Origin: Bacteroides bouchesdurhonensis
GTDB lineage: Bacteria; Bacteroidota; Bacteroidia; Bacteroidales; Bacteroidaceae
Length of the DNA: 64,000 bases
Assembly (NCBI RefSeq): GCF_900155865.1
Contig: NZ_LT707006.1
Location: forward strand, 1,199,626-1,263,625
Direction: 5' to 3'
The notes under the pieces are model-generated. The model saw nothing but the letters and a program-made list of their open reading frames with translations. It was not told the origin of the DNA and did no database searches. This document shows, one piece after another, positions 36,701-44,481 of the stretch (position 1 is its first letter; each line of letters begins with the position of its first letter). The translations under genes were made by a program, and so were the position numbers.

Positions 36701-37511
36701 TGCTGTTAATTCAAAGGGGGAAGTGTTCTTGGAAACATTAATGCGCTATGGTAACCGATATCAGGCGGATAAATCAGCAGCTGTCAATTCTCTTTTTGGT
36801 GGTGAAAATGTGATTGATGTGGCTACTCCTGAAATCCCTCAAGATGTGGAGCGTTGGAGTGATCTTGACCGCTTGAATCGTGAACGTGATTTGGTTGGTA
36901 TCTATCTTTCGGCTCATCCGTTGGATGAATTTTCTATTGTTCTGGAACATGTTTGCAATACACGCATGGCCGACTTAGATGATAAAGCAGTTTTAGCAGG
37001 ACGTGAGATAACAATGGGAGGTATTGTAACCAGTGTGCGAAGAGGGGTTAGCAAGAATGGCAATCCGTATGGTATTGCCAAGATTGAAGATTATTCCGGA
37101 TCTGCCGAGTTGCCATTTTGGGGAAATGATTGGGTGACTTATCAGGGATATCTAAATGAAGGAACATTCCTGTATATCAAAGCTCGTTGCCAGCCTAAGC
37201 AATGGCGACAGGATGAATTAGAGATAAAAATAACCTCTATGGAACTGTTGCCGGACGTAAAAGAAGAGTTGATACAGAAAATTACTATATTAATTCCTTT
37301 ATCAATACTCAACTCGGGATTAGTAACAGAATTGGCTACATTAACAAAGGAACATCCCGGTAAAACGGAACTTTATTTTAAAGTGACGGATGATTCTGAT
37401 GCCAATCGTATGTCGGTTGATTTAATCTCTCGTCCTATAAAACTTTCGGTCGGTAGAGATTTAATAACTTATTTAAAAGAGCGTCCTGAACTAGCTTTCC
37501 ATATAAATTGA
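33705..37511 (+). CDS. dnaE: DNA polymerase III subunit alpha
   Basis: 1268 residues; replicative polymerase. PHP domain at the N-terminus (FVHLHVHTQYSLLDG, VTDHGNMFG); residues about 60-110 hold a Lys/Glu-rich insertion between PHP strands. The polymerase active site includes GPGRGSAAGSAVAYCLG near 463 and SLPDIDVDFDDDGRGEVLRW near 503 with the catalytic Asp residues. YRPGPMDYIPDFIDRKHG and FNKSHATCYSWVAYQTAYLK are further hallmarks. C-terminal OB fold near ITMGGIVTSVRRGVSKNGNP. Followed 62 bp on by trxA. Confidence 0.97.
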   Translation: MQDFVHLHVHTQYSLLDGQASVARLVDKAMQNGMKGIAVTDHGNMFGIKEFTNYVNKKNSGPKGEIKDLKKKITGIEAGTVECEDKEAEIAVCKAKIVEAENKIFKPIIGCEMYVARRTMELKEGKSDQSGYHLIVLAKNEKGYHNLIKLVSHAWTRGYYMRPRTDRSELEKYHEGLIVCSACLGGEIPKRITNDQFAEAEEAIQWYKNLFGDDFYLEMQRHQATVPRANHECYPLQVKVNKYLQEYAQKFNIKLICTNDVHFVDEENAEAHDRLICLSTGKDLDDPSRMLYTKQEWMKTREEMNELFADVPEALSNTLEILDKVEMYSIDHAPIMPTFAIPEDFGTEEEYRKRFTEKDLFDEFTQDEHGNVVLSEEDAVAKIKRLGGYDKLYRIKLEGDYLAKLAFDGAKKIYGEPLSDEVKERMNFELYIMKTMGFPGYFLIVQDFINAARKELGVSVGPGRGSAAGSAVAYCLGITKIDPIQYDLLFERFLNPDRISLPDIDVDFDDDGRGEVLRWVTNKYGQEKVAHIITYGTMATKLAIKDVARVQKLPLSESDRLAKLVPDKIPDKKLNLRNAIEYVPELQAAEASSDPLVRDTIKYAKMLEGNVRGTGVHACGTIICRDDITDWVPVSTADDKETGEKMLVTQYEGSVIEDTGLIKMDFLGLKTLSIIKEAVENIRLSRNLEIDVDQIDITDPATYKLYSDGRTIGTFQFESAGMQKYLRELQPSTFEDLIAMNALYRPGPMDYIPDFIDRKHGRKPIEYDIPVMEKYLKDTYGITVYQEQVMLLSRLLADFTRGESDALRKAMGKKLRDKLDHMKPKFIEGGRKNGHDPKVLEKIWTDWEKFASYAFNKSHATCYSWVAYQTAYLKANFPPEYMAAVMSRSLSNITDITKLMDECKAMGIQTLGPDVNESNLKFTVNHDGNIRFGLGAVKGVGEAAVHSIMEEREKNGPFTGIFDFVQRVNLNACNKKNMECLALAGGFDSFPELKREQYFAVNSKGEVFLETLMRYGNRYQADKSAAVNSLFGGENVIDVATPEIPQDVERWSDLDRLNRERDLVGIYLSAHPLDEFSIVLEHVCNTRMADLDDKAVLAGREITMGGIVTSVRRGVSKNGNPYGIAKIEDYSGSAELPFWGNDWVTYQGYLNEGTFLYIKARCQPKQWRQDELEIKITSMELLPDVKEELIQKITILIPLSILNSGLVTELATLTKEHPGKTELYFKVTDDSDANRMSVDLISRPIKLSVGRDLITYLKERPELAFHIN

Positions 37512-37573
37512 TTATATTTGTAGCGGAAATCAATTAGAAATCATTTATAATAAACACTTAATATTTAAACAAA

Positions 37574-37888
37574 ATGGCTTTAGAAATTACAGATAGCAAC
37601 TATAAAGAGCTTATTGCAGAAGGTAAGCCGGTTGTAGTAGATTTTTGGGCTCCTTGGTGTGGCCCTTGTAAAATGGTAGCTCCTATCATAGAGGAATTGG
37701 CAACCGAATTTGAAGGGCAGGTACTCATCGGCAAATGTGATGTAGATGAAAATAGTGATGTGGCTGCTGAATACGGTATCCGTAACATCCCAACTGTTCT
37801 GTTTTTTAGGAATGGTGAAGTTGTTGATAAGCAGGTAGGTGCTGTCGGCAAACCGGTATTTGTGGAGAAAGTGAAGAAACTTCTGTAA
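37574..37888 (+). CDS. trxA: Thioredoxin
   Basis: 104 residues, full length. FWAPWCGPCKMVAPI carries the CGPC active site (Cys31/Cys34) and RNIPTVLFFRNGE the cis-Pro. Cytoplasmic, no signal peptide. A -7-like TATATTTG at 37513-37520, right after the dnaE stop, may drive it. Confidence 0.96.
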   Translation: MALEITDSNYKELIAEGKPVVVDFWAPWCGPCKMVAPIIEELATEFEGQVLIGKCDVDENSDVAAEYGIRNIPTVLFFRNGEVVDKQVGAVGKPVFVEKVKKLL

Positions 37889-37937
37889 AGGAAGTTTTCA
37901 TTATACTTATAAATGTATCACTTAACACTTAAAAATC

Positions 37938-38273
37938 ATGGGAGTGGAAGACGAATTTTTATTTGAGGATGTTGATGACGAAAAGACCATCGAATACATC
38001 AGAAATTATCTGCCTCAAGAACTGAAAGAGAAGTTCTCGGACGATGAGCTTTACTATTTTCTCGATTTAATTGACGAATACTATTCAGAAAGTGGTATCC
38101 TTGATGCTCAACCTGATGCAGACGGCTACGTTGAGATAGACTTGGATGCTATCGTTGAGTATATCGTGAAAGAAGCCAAAAAGGACGAAATGGGTGAGTT
38201 TGATCCTGAAGAAATTCTTTTTGTGGTTCAGGGGGAAATGGAGTATACTGACTCTCTGGAGGAGGAAGACTAA
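37938..38273 (+). CDS. Conserved acidic protein of unknown function
   Basis: 111 residues; strongly acidic (MGVEDEFLFEDVDDEKTIEYI at the start and SLEEED at the end). Predicted mainly helical (LPQELKEKFSDDELYYFLDLIDEYY). No signal peptide or known motif. It lies 49 bp after trxA and ends before a strong terminator, so it is likely co-transcribed with trxA. The function is not recognised. Confidence 0.8.
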   Translation: MGVEDEFLFEDVDDEKTIEYIRNYLPQELKEKFSDDELYYFLDLIDEYYSESGILDAQPDADGYVEIDLDAIVEYIVKEAKKDEMGEFDPEEILFVVQGEMEYTDSLEEED

Positions 38274-38299
38274 AAAGTCTATTCCGTGTAGATAAAGAT

Positions 38300-38340
38300 A
38301 AAATGGAAGGTGTGCCTGTCGGCATGCCTTCCATTTTATA
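38300..38340 (+). terminator. Strong terminator after the trxA operon
   Basis: AAAATGGAAGG (38300-38310) pairs perfectly with CCTTCCATTTT (38327-38337); the inner GTGCC/GGCAT part extends the stem with wobble pairs. Confidence 0.9.
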
Positions 38341-38611
38341 TGAAAGTTTTTATTTTGTTCTCAATGAAATCAATGGCTGAATTTCATATATTGAATTAGT
38401 GAAATATAGAATGAACAGCTCTATGTGCAAGAGATGGATGCACTACGCAGGAATGAGCAGTATATTGGTTCGACAAGGAAGAGGACGCTTTGCTGGGAGA
38501 AGTTAAACGTGAATTTCTTGTAGATAGTGTTTCCTTAACTGCGTAACAAATTCTCACAAAAAGGAATGATAGAAGCTCGACTCTTTGCAAAGGTTACTTC
38601 ATCAGGAAAAT

Positions 38612-38878
38612 TTAAAAATTATATCCAATATTACTAAAATTCTTATTTAAGTCCTTAAATCTGATTATTTTTTTATCATAAGTATGCTCTACCGCCTGGT
38701 TAGTGCCGTCCTTAAACTCTAATCCACTGCCGAGTACCAAATAAATGACAAAATCAGCACCTTGAGTATAACCATTTTTCTTTAAATACAATAAGTTCTT
38801 ACAAGTAAGATCTTTCCAGATGTGGACGTACTTTTTCCATTTTATATCTGCTTGATTTACTACAAATGTTCCGAAAAA
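38612..38878 (-). pseudogene. C-terminal remnant of an unrecognised protein gene
   Basis: An 88-codon minus-strand frame, closed by a stop upstream (38879-38881) and with no Met, ends at 38612. It reads TFVVNQADIKWKKYVHIWKD, then YLKKNGYTQGADFVIYLVLG and ends RFKDLNKNFSNIGYNF. Composition is protein-like, so it is probably the tail of a lost gene. I cannot assign a family. The flanks 38341-38611 and 38879-39137 contain no intact gene; short protein-like stretches near 38410-38545 (for example DKEEDALLGEVKREFLVDS) are also frameshifted. Confidence 0.5.
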
Positions 38879-39137
38879 CTATCAAACTTTGCTATACAAA
38901 TTCATCCATGCTTATAAATCTTTATATCAAGTTTCTGTACGTCATAGTAGATATTCGCTGTAGTCTTCCCTCAAATTCTGTTTCACAATAGGTACACTCA
39001 TTCTAGGCTAGACATTTCTTGTGAAATCTACCCATTAGAAAACATTTGTGATGAGTGAAAAAACTACCCTAACATAGAGTGATAAAAGTCATATGCTAGG
39101 GTAATAAGTTATTGTTTTTCTATTTTGCTTACATAAT

Positions 39138-39395
39138 CTATATTAGATTATATAAAGAAGCAAATGTAACTCCAATTATAATTAATATTATTTCTAAAAT
39201 CCAAATAGTCCTAAGCCTTAACTGTGATACTATGGAACGATCAATTAGGAAAAACATATACATTATAAATACAAATCCAATAATAAATAATAATCTAAAT
39301 GGTATCCATCCTGGTCTATAGCATAAATGTAAAGCATATCCTATTATTGATATTGGAAAAAATAATAATATAGGGGTTAATTTTACCTTCTTCAT
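39138..39395 (-). CDS. Small membrane protein, possible immunity protein
   Basis: 85 residues with three hydrophobic segments (PILLFFPISIIGYALHL, LLFIIGFVFIMYMFFLI, TIWILEIILIIIGVTFASL). Family not recognised. The start codon lies 4 bp after the stop of the toxin-like remnant upstream on the same strand, the usual layout of a polymorphic-toxin C-terminus followed by its immunity gene. The frame is intact although the toxin part is broken. AT-rich compared with core genes nearby. Confidence 0.65.
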   Translation of the reverse strand: MKKVKLTPILLFFPISIIGYALHLCYRPGWIPFRLLFIIGFVFIMYMFFLIDRSIVSQLRLRTIWILEIILIIIGVTFASLYNLI

Positions 39396-39399
39396 AATA

Positions 39400-39804
39400 T
39401 TATTTATAAATTAATTTCCCTTTTGGATTATATTTAATAATTGATTTAAATGCGGTACTAGGGATCATAGACCTCTGTGTTGATTCAGGTACTGTAAATC
39501 GAAGAGAGGTATTGACTTTAGGAATATTAAACTTTGAATTTTTCTGATAATGCGTTTTAACACCCCCCTTTCTCTAAAGCCCTTTGTGCTACTACAGAAC
39601 AATTGTTCAAAAGCAAATCATATGGTTCATTCGTACTTATTTCCACAAATGTACTTCTGATTATTTCATCCTGTTCTTCAGATGTAGGGATTATATATCC
39701 TTCTGTAAAGCCATAACTGTTTATAGAAGTGTCACTACCATTACCTTCAGTATTATATTGGCTATTTAAAAAATTCTTACACTTTGTGCTGGCGAATAAA
39801 TCTT
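39400..39804 (-). pseudogene. Frameshifted C-terminal toxin-like domain (papain-like Cys motif)
   Basis: The minus-strand frame from about 39804 reads NTEGNGSDTSINSYGFTEGY, IIPTSEEQDEIIRSTFVEIS and EPYDLLLNNCSVVAQRALEK, then hits a stop just after a run of six C (39563-39568). Shifting by one base at that run restores the frame: GGVKTHYQKNSKFNIPKV through to KYNPKGKLIYK and the stop at 39400. NNCSxxxQRALE resembles the Cys region of papain-like (NlpC/LRAT-type) domains at the ends of polymorphic toxins. The N-terminal carrier part is missing; the open frame stops at the junction with a GC-rich block. Confidence 0.6.
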
Positions 39805-40265
39805 ACAGGGACGGGAACGGGGGAGGGCGGCACTGTTGCCGATAAAGTTTCCATTGGTTCGGATGGACATTATTAAGCAAGGCATTTGCGGCAGTACGCG
39901 GATACGCCGGAATGGGCAGTGCTCCAGCTTGCCCTTTGACGGCAGGAGGCAAGGCTGGCGTTTCCTTTTTGAAGAAGGGGTGCCCGGTTGTCCTATGGAT
40001 GGTTAATTTGTTCATGATGTTATTATTATTAGGGTGTTTATTGTTTATAATATCTGCTTTATTTCCGGCTGTCGCCACATGGTCTTGCGCATAAGCCCGG
40101 CAGGAACGGTGCAGGCGGCCGGAATATGGAAGCCGTATAATAAGTATTACTAACGGGACCGTAAAAAATCCGGTGGGAGCGGGATTTTTAACAGGATTTA
40201 TTTCCGGGGCTGCCGGGCAACTCCAAGATGACGGCGGATTATGGGTCAGGTTTCATAGGGGTTCC
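39803..40265. other. GC-rich block of unknown origin, no gene assigned
   Basis: This segment is clearly richer in G+C than both flanks and begins where the toxin-like frame ends. Short open frames exist on both strands (for example 39912-40094 +, 39803-40078 -), but none has a credible start or known motif. NPVGAGFLTGFISGAAG on the plus strand (about 40170-40220) resembles the glycine-zipper segments found in Rhs-type proteins, which is only suggestive. Confidence 0.4.
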
Positions 40266-40721
40266 TCCTTTCTTAATGGCTAAAATGGTTAGCATGTTAG
40301 TATATATGACTCGTATGCCGGTTTGCGGATCACAGATCTATTTATTATGGATACTAACCGTATACGCTATCACAATGCAAATATACTAACTATATTATAA
40401 ATACCAAATATAATATTAGTATTTTATACTATTTAACTAATAACTATTAGCTAAATAATAGCATACGTAAGCATAATACGCCAATAAATCTAAAGAGGTT
40501 ATTGCCATAACAGGATGATTGCTAACAGAAAACTAACAATAGCGGATTGTCCGAAGCATGGGAATAAGATATTAAAGCCCGGACAAGATATTGGATGGCT
40601 GGGGAGGGGATATCTTACTATGAAGCAGCAATTAACTACGGCTACTAAGCATGATAAAACGGTTATTTTATTGTCATTTGTCACTTTTAAGTGTTATACA
40701 TCTGATAATCAACGGTAAATT
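40266..40721. other. AT-rich intergenic DNA without recognised genes
   Basis: Very AT-rich from 40370 to 40470. A 67-codon frame at 40515-40718 has no recognised motif and is not called. Further gene-free sequence at 40790-41095 also shows nothing I can assign. Confidence 0.5.
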
Positions 40722-40782
40722 GGTGACAATAGAGTGGTGACAATAGGGTGACAATAGACATTTGCAGCATTTCTATTGTCAC
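40722..40782. repeat. Three GGTGACAATAG repeats with an inverted copy
   Basis: GGTGACAATAG occurs at 40722-40732, 40736-40746 and 40747-40757; CTATTGTCAC at 40773-40782 pairs with the third copy across a 15-base loop. Same design as the GGTGATAG cluster at 3924-4024. Confidence 0.75.
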
Positions 40783-41095
40783 TTTCATTTTGCTGTTTAG
40801 CAACAGGACACACTGGCTGTCATGTGTTTAAGATGCTATTATAAGAATAGGGGGATTAGGGCATTTTACAGCCATTCCATGCGTTTTGGGGGAAAACCAT
40901 AGCCGTGCTGTCTTTGCATTGCTTGTTTTGGGGGGAGCGGACAGACGTTTTGCCTCACCATTACTCTCACTCAGGAAAAGCGGAAAGGGCTGCGGAAAGA
41001 ACACGGGAGAATAGGGCAGAAGAGAACCTTGAAGAAATACATGGAAACAGATTAAGGCTAAGATAATATGAATTTAGTTCATGCCGCTATTTCAT

Positions 41096-41161
41096 TAATG
41101 GATAGTCTGGTGTCCATTAATAGAAAACTTGCTCTCTACTAATAGAAAACTTGTTCTCCAT
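41096..41161. repeat. Three 22-bp tandem repeats
   Basis: Units at 41096-41117, 41118-41139 and 41140-41161. The last two share TAATAGAAAACTTG followed by yTCTC; the first is more diverged (TAATGGATAGTCTG). Exactly the same period as the array at 3717-3849, though the unit sequence differs. Confidence 0.75.
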
Positions 41162-41191
41162 TAAGTAATAACTTTCTTTTCCTTTATACAA

Positions 41192-41283
41192 AACTATAAC
41201 CGCAAGCTCCGGTTATATAACTGAAGCTTTTGGTTATATAATCAAAAGCTCCGGTTTCATAATCAGAACTTGCGGTTATAGTT
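41192..41283. repeat. 92-bp element with 15-bp inverted ends and internal 20-22-bp repeats
   Basis: AACTATAACCGCAAG (41192-41206) is matched inverted at 41269-41283. Between them, units beginning GCTCCGGTTATATAA, GCTTTTGGTTATATAA and GCTCCGGTTTCATAA repeat every 20-22 bp. The stretch 41284-41758 up to the RDD gene shows nothing recognised. Confidence 0.7.
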
Positions 41284-41758
41284 CTTTGCCTGCAAAAACA
41301 CATTTTAACGCTTGAAAGAACAGGTTTCCTTCCGGTTGGAAGGGATTTATGCAGTACAAATTTAGAAAAAAATATCGGTTTAGAAGCGGTTTTCATAATA
41401 CTTTCCTACACTTCTAGTTTATTTGAAACGTTATACTCTCATCTTTGACACTTCACTTTTACAAAATAGATACCTAATTACGCTATAATGGTGTTTTGGG
41501 TACTTTTTTCATATCTCACTATGTAGCTAAATATAAATAGTATATTTATTTGATATAAGAAAGGACTTTAATAGATGCTATTTAAGAGAGTTACAAATTT
41601 CTTCGAAGACAGAAAGTGTCAAACTTCCGCGAAGAATCTGTTCTTACAGGTTGTTTCCAATGATGTAAAGATACTAATTTAAAAGCAAATCACAACGCTG
41701 AAACGAGCGGTCCGGAAGGTATTTTAAAGGATAGGAATAGTTTGTTGCTTTTGTATAC

Positions 41759-42484
41759 TTAAATCTCTTCTAGCGCATAATATTGATAATCTCTAAGAAC
41801 AGTTTGTAAGAAACGTTCTCCATTGGAATCTAAAGGGGTGACAGACAAAAGCTCTTGTACTTTCTTTGCCAACATCGTGATACGGCGTTCACGATCTTTT
41901 TTGTTTGATTCCAATGTGCGAGTAATTACATTGACCTGTTCCAATGATAAGTCAGCAGATTGCGGATAAACAGGATGATAATCTTTTGTCAGATAATCAA
42001 ACTCATCCAGGCTGACATGTATTTTCCGGTAGTTTTTCTCCTTAATTATCATAGTTCCTGCAGCAAGATCTCCTAAACGTTGATTGTTCTTGGTCAATAT
42101 GACAGATAAGACTCCTAAACCTCCGGTCAAAGGAACATCGATGGGAAACAACAACCAACGAAGTAAATAGGAACTAATACCGGGAGTAGAACCATCTATT
42201 TTTACGACGCGGATATTCATTAACTTTTTTCCGAAACTCTGTCCTTGATTGAATGTTTCACAAAGAAAAGAGTAAAAAAGTACTGGAAGGATAATGAGGA
42301 ACGTATATATAACAGTGTTGAAATCTCGTGGAGTATAAAAATTGAGTAAAAGAGTAATGGTAGACATCAAATAGATTACAATCAAAATATAATCGATGAG
42401 AAATGCTATGAAACGTTCACCTATACTGGCGGGCGTCTGGCTAATACGAACGAATTGTCCGGTGATAATTGTAGATTCTGCCAT
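41759..42484 (-). CDS. RDD family membrane protein
   Basis: 241 residues. RDD domain at residues 15-150: ASIGERFIAFLIDYILIVIYL (R and D of the first helix), FNQGQSFGKKLMNIRVVKIDG, then SSYLLRWLLFPIDVP and NNQRLGDLAAGTMII. The C-terminal 90 residues are soluble and helical. RDD proteins are of uncertain function; some are Na+/H+ antiporters. Divergent from the SpoIIM gene; this pairing is conserved, so it likely belongs to the cluster 42585-48712. TATATTTG at 42514-42521 (minus) is a likely -7 box. Confidence 0.9.
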   Translation of the reverse strand: MAESTIITGQFVRISQTPASIGERFIAFLIDYILIVIYLMSTITLLLNFYTPRDFNTVIYTFLIILPVLFYSFLCETFNQGQSFGKKLMNIRVVKIDGSTPGISSYLLRWLLFPIDVPLTGGLGVLSVILTKNNQRLGDLAAGTMIIKEKNYRKIHVSLDEFDYLTKDYHPVYPQSADLSLEQVNVITRTLESNKKDRERRITMLAKKVQELLSVTPLDSNGERFLQTVLRDYQYYALEEI

Positions 42485-42533
42485 TTTTGATTAAACATTT
42501 TATGATTCCGTTGCAAATATATTAAAATTCTCT

Positions 42534-42541
42534 TACTTTTG
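42534..42541 (+). promoter_or_regulatory. Likely -7 promoter element of the SpoIIM-MoxR-DUF58 operon
   Basis: TACTTTTG matches TAnnTTTG and lies 44 bp before the ATG at 42585. A -33 box is not obvious. Confidence 0.4.
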
Positions 42542-42584
42542 CTTTCGGTTTCGGACAAATCTTATCCGAACACTCGTGAAAGGC

Positions 42585-43547
42585 ATGAAGGAAGTAACGT
42601 TTATCCGTCAGAATATTGATAAATGGAAAGATACCGAGAAGGTAGTGGAACAGGCTAAACGTTTGTCCCCTGATCAACTTGCCGATGTTTATTCGGATCT
42701 GACTGCTGATCTGGCATTTGCTCAAACCCATTTTCCTAACTCCCGTATTACAATCTATCTGAATAATCTTGCTTCTTCGTTGCATAACGAGATCTATCGG
42801 AATAAGCGTGAGAAATGGACGCGGATTATCACTTTTTGGACTCGTGAGGTTCCACAAACAATGTATGATGCTCGTCGTGAATTATTGATCTCCTTTTGTG
42901 TTTTCATGGTAAGTGTATTCATTGGTGTGTTGTCATCTGTGAATGATTCGGATTTCGTTAGATTGATTTTAGGAGATCGGTACGTAGATATGACTTTGAA
43001 CAATATAGCGAATGGAGAGCCGATGGCTGTATATGACGGCTCTTCCGAAATTCCTATGTTTCTAGGTATTACATTAAATAACATAATGGTATCTTTTCAT
43101 TGTTTTGCAATGGGATTATTAACTAGTTTCGGTACAGGATATATCCTTTTGAGGAACGGGATTATGGTAGGTGCTTTTCAAGCATTCTTTTATCAGCATG
43201 ATTTGCTTTGGGAATCTTCTCTGGCAATCTTTTTGCATGGCACGCTTGAGCTATGGGCGATTATTGTAGCCGGTGCTGCAGGAATAGCTTTAGGTAATGG
43301 CTGGCTATTTCCAGGAACATATTCCAGATTAGAATCATTCCGTCGGGGAGCAAAAAGAGGATTGAAGATTATAGTGGGTACGATACCTGTATTCATTTTA
43401 GCGGGATTTATAGAGGGGTTTGTCACCCGTCATACAGATATTCCTGACTTTTTACGGCTTGGATTGATCTTATCATCGTTGGCTTTTATTATTTTCTACT
43501 ATATTTATTTACCTAATAGGAAAAAAAATGGAATTACAGAAACCTAA
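42585..43547 (+). CDS. SpoIIM-like (stage II sporulation protein M family) membrane protein
   Basis: 320 residues from the ATG at 42585 (a GTG three codons earlier is possible). N-terminal soluble helical part (FIRQNIDKWKDTEKVVEQAKRL cited by its W and K residues), then five to six membrane helices. FTREVPQTMYDARRELLISFCVF-type segment, NNIMVSFHCFAMGLLTSFGTG and HGTLELWAIIVAGAAGIALG carry the SpoIIM family pattern (HGxxEL.. ..G). In non-sporulating bacteria these occur beside MoxR/DUF58 genes; function unknown. The next gene overlaps it by 20 bp. Confidence 0.88.
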   Translation: MKEVTFIRQNIDKWKDTEKVVEQAKRLSPDQLADVYSDLTADLAFAQTHFPNSRITIYLNNLASSLHNEIYRNKREKWTRIITFWTREVPQTMYDARRELLISFCVFMVSVFIGVLSSVNDSDFVRLILGDRYVDMTLNNIANGEPMAVYDGSSEIPMFLGITLNNIMVSFHCFAMGLLTSFGTGYILLRNGIMVGAFQAFFYQHDLLWESSLAIFLHGTLELWAIIVAGAAGIALGNGWLFPGTYSRLESFRRGAKRGLKIIVGTIPVFILAGFIEGFVTRHTDIPDFLRLGLILSSLAFIIFYYIYLPNRKKNGITET

Positions 43548-44463
43548 AATTGCACTGTATGTTAAACGTCCTTTTGGCGAGAAGTTGAACGCAGCTTTTG
43601 ATTTTATAAAAGAAAATTGGAAACCGCTGTTGAAGTTAACTACTTATTTGATTTTACCGTTGTGTCTTATACAGGCATTAAGTTTAAACGGGCTTATGGG
43701 CGGGGCTATGACAATGACTACTCTTGCCAATAGTGCTGTGGCAAATTCTGATTTAGGAATGCTGGCCGGGTTTATGACATACTATGCGTTGTATATGTTG
43801 CTGTATTTGATCGGGACAGCTATGCTATCTTCGCTAGTGTATACATTAATACGTACTTATAATGAGCGTGAAGGAGGGTTGCAAGGTGTTACGTTAAGAG
43901 AATTAAAGCCTTTGTTGCTCCGTAATATTGGTCGCATGTTGCTGTTAATGGTTGTAAGTACTGTATTAGTTGCGTTAGCGATGATTCCGATAGGTGTCTT
44001 AATGTATTTGTCGATGTATACATTGGCCCTTACTATTCCACTTTTGATTGCTTTTTCTGTACCACTCGCGTTATTTGCTCCTATTTATCTATTTGAAGAT
44101 ATTACAATAATGGCAGCATTGGGAAAAACTTTTCGATTAGGGTTTGCAACATGGGGAGGCATATTTTTAATTTCTATTATAATGGGAATTATTGGTAGTG
44201 TGTTACAAGGAGTGACGATGGTTCCTTGGTACGTGGCTACGGTAGTAAAGTACTTTTTTGCAATGAGTGATACAGGAAGTACGGCAACTGTATCAGTGGG
44301 ATACAGTTTTTTGCTTTATTTGTTGGGCATTATTCAGGCATTCGGTGCATATCTTTCAATGATATTTGCTTTGATCGGGTTGGCTTATCAATATGGTCAT
44401 GCATCGGAAGTTGTAGATAGTGTGACTGTGGAAAATGATATTGATAATTTTGATAAACTTTAA
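43528..44463 (+). CDS. Membrane protein of the MoxR/DUF58 cluster
   Basis: 311 residues with about six membrane segments (LTTYLILPLCLIQALSLNGL, LAGFMTYYALYMLLYLIGTAM, MLLLMVVSTVLVALAMIPIG and others). Not recognised beyond being the hydrophobic partner commonly found between SpoIIM-like and DUF4129 genes. Overlaps the SpoIIM gene by 20 bp, which points to translational coupling. No catalytic motif seen. Confidence 0.75.
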   Translation: MELQKPKIALYVKRPFGEKLNAAFDFIKENWKPLLKLTTYLILPLCLIQALSLNGLMGGAMTMTTLANSAVANSDLGMLAGFMTYYALYMLLYLIGTAMLSSLVYTLIRTYNEREGGLQGVTLRELKPLLLRNIGRMLLLMVVSTVLVALAMIPIGVLMYLSMYTLALTIPLLIAFSVPLALFAPIYLFEDITIMAALGKTFRLGFATWGGIFLISIIMGIIGSVLQGVTMVPWYVATVVKYFFAMSDTGSTATVSVGYSFLLYLLGIIQAFGAYLSMIFALIGLAYQYGHASEVVDSVTVENDIDNFDKL

Positions 44464-44481
44464 AACCGGAATTTGAACTGG

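Noticed and set aside
39912-40094. 60-codon plus-strand hydrophobic frame in the GC-rich block
   Set aside because: The frame on the opposite strand is open as well, as expected from GC-rich DNA; no signal or family motif supports it.
40515-40718. 67-codon plus-strand frame
   Set aside because: No recognised motif, no promoter or ribosome site, and it lies among degraded sequence.
41192-41283. Intact insertion sequence
   Set aside because: It is only 92 bp long with no coding capacity; at most a non-autonomous element.
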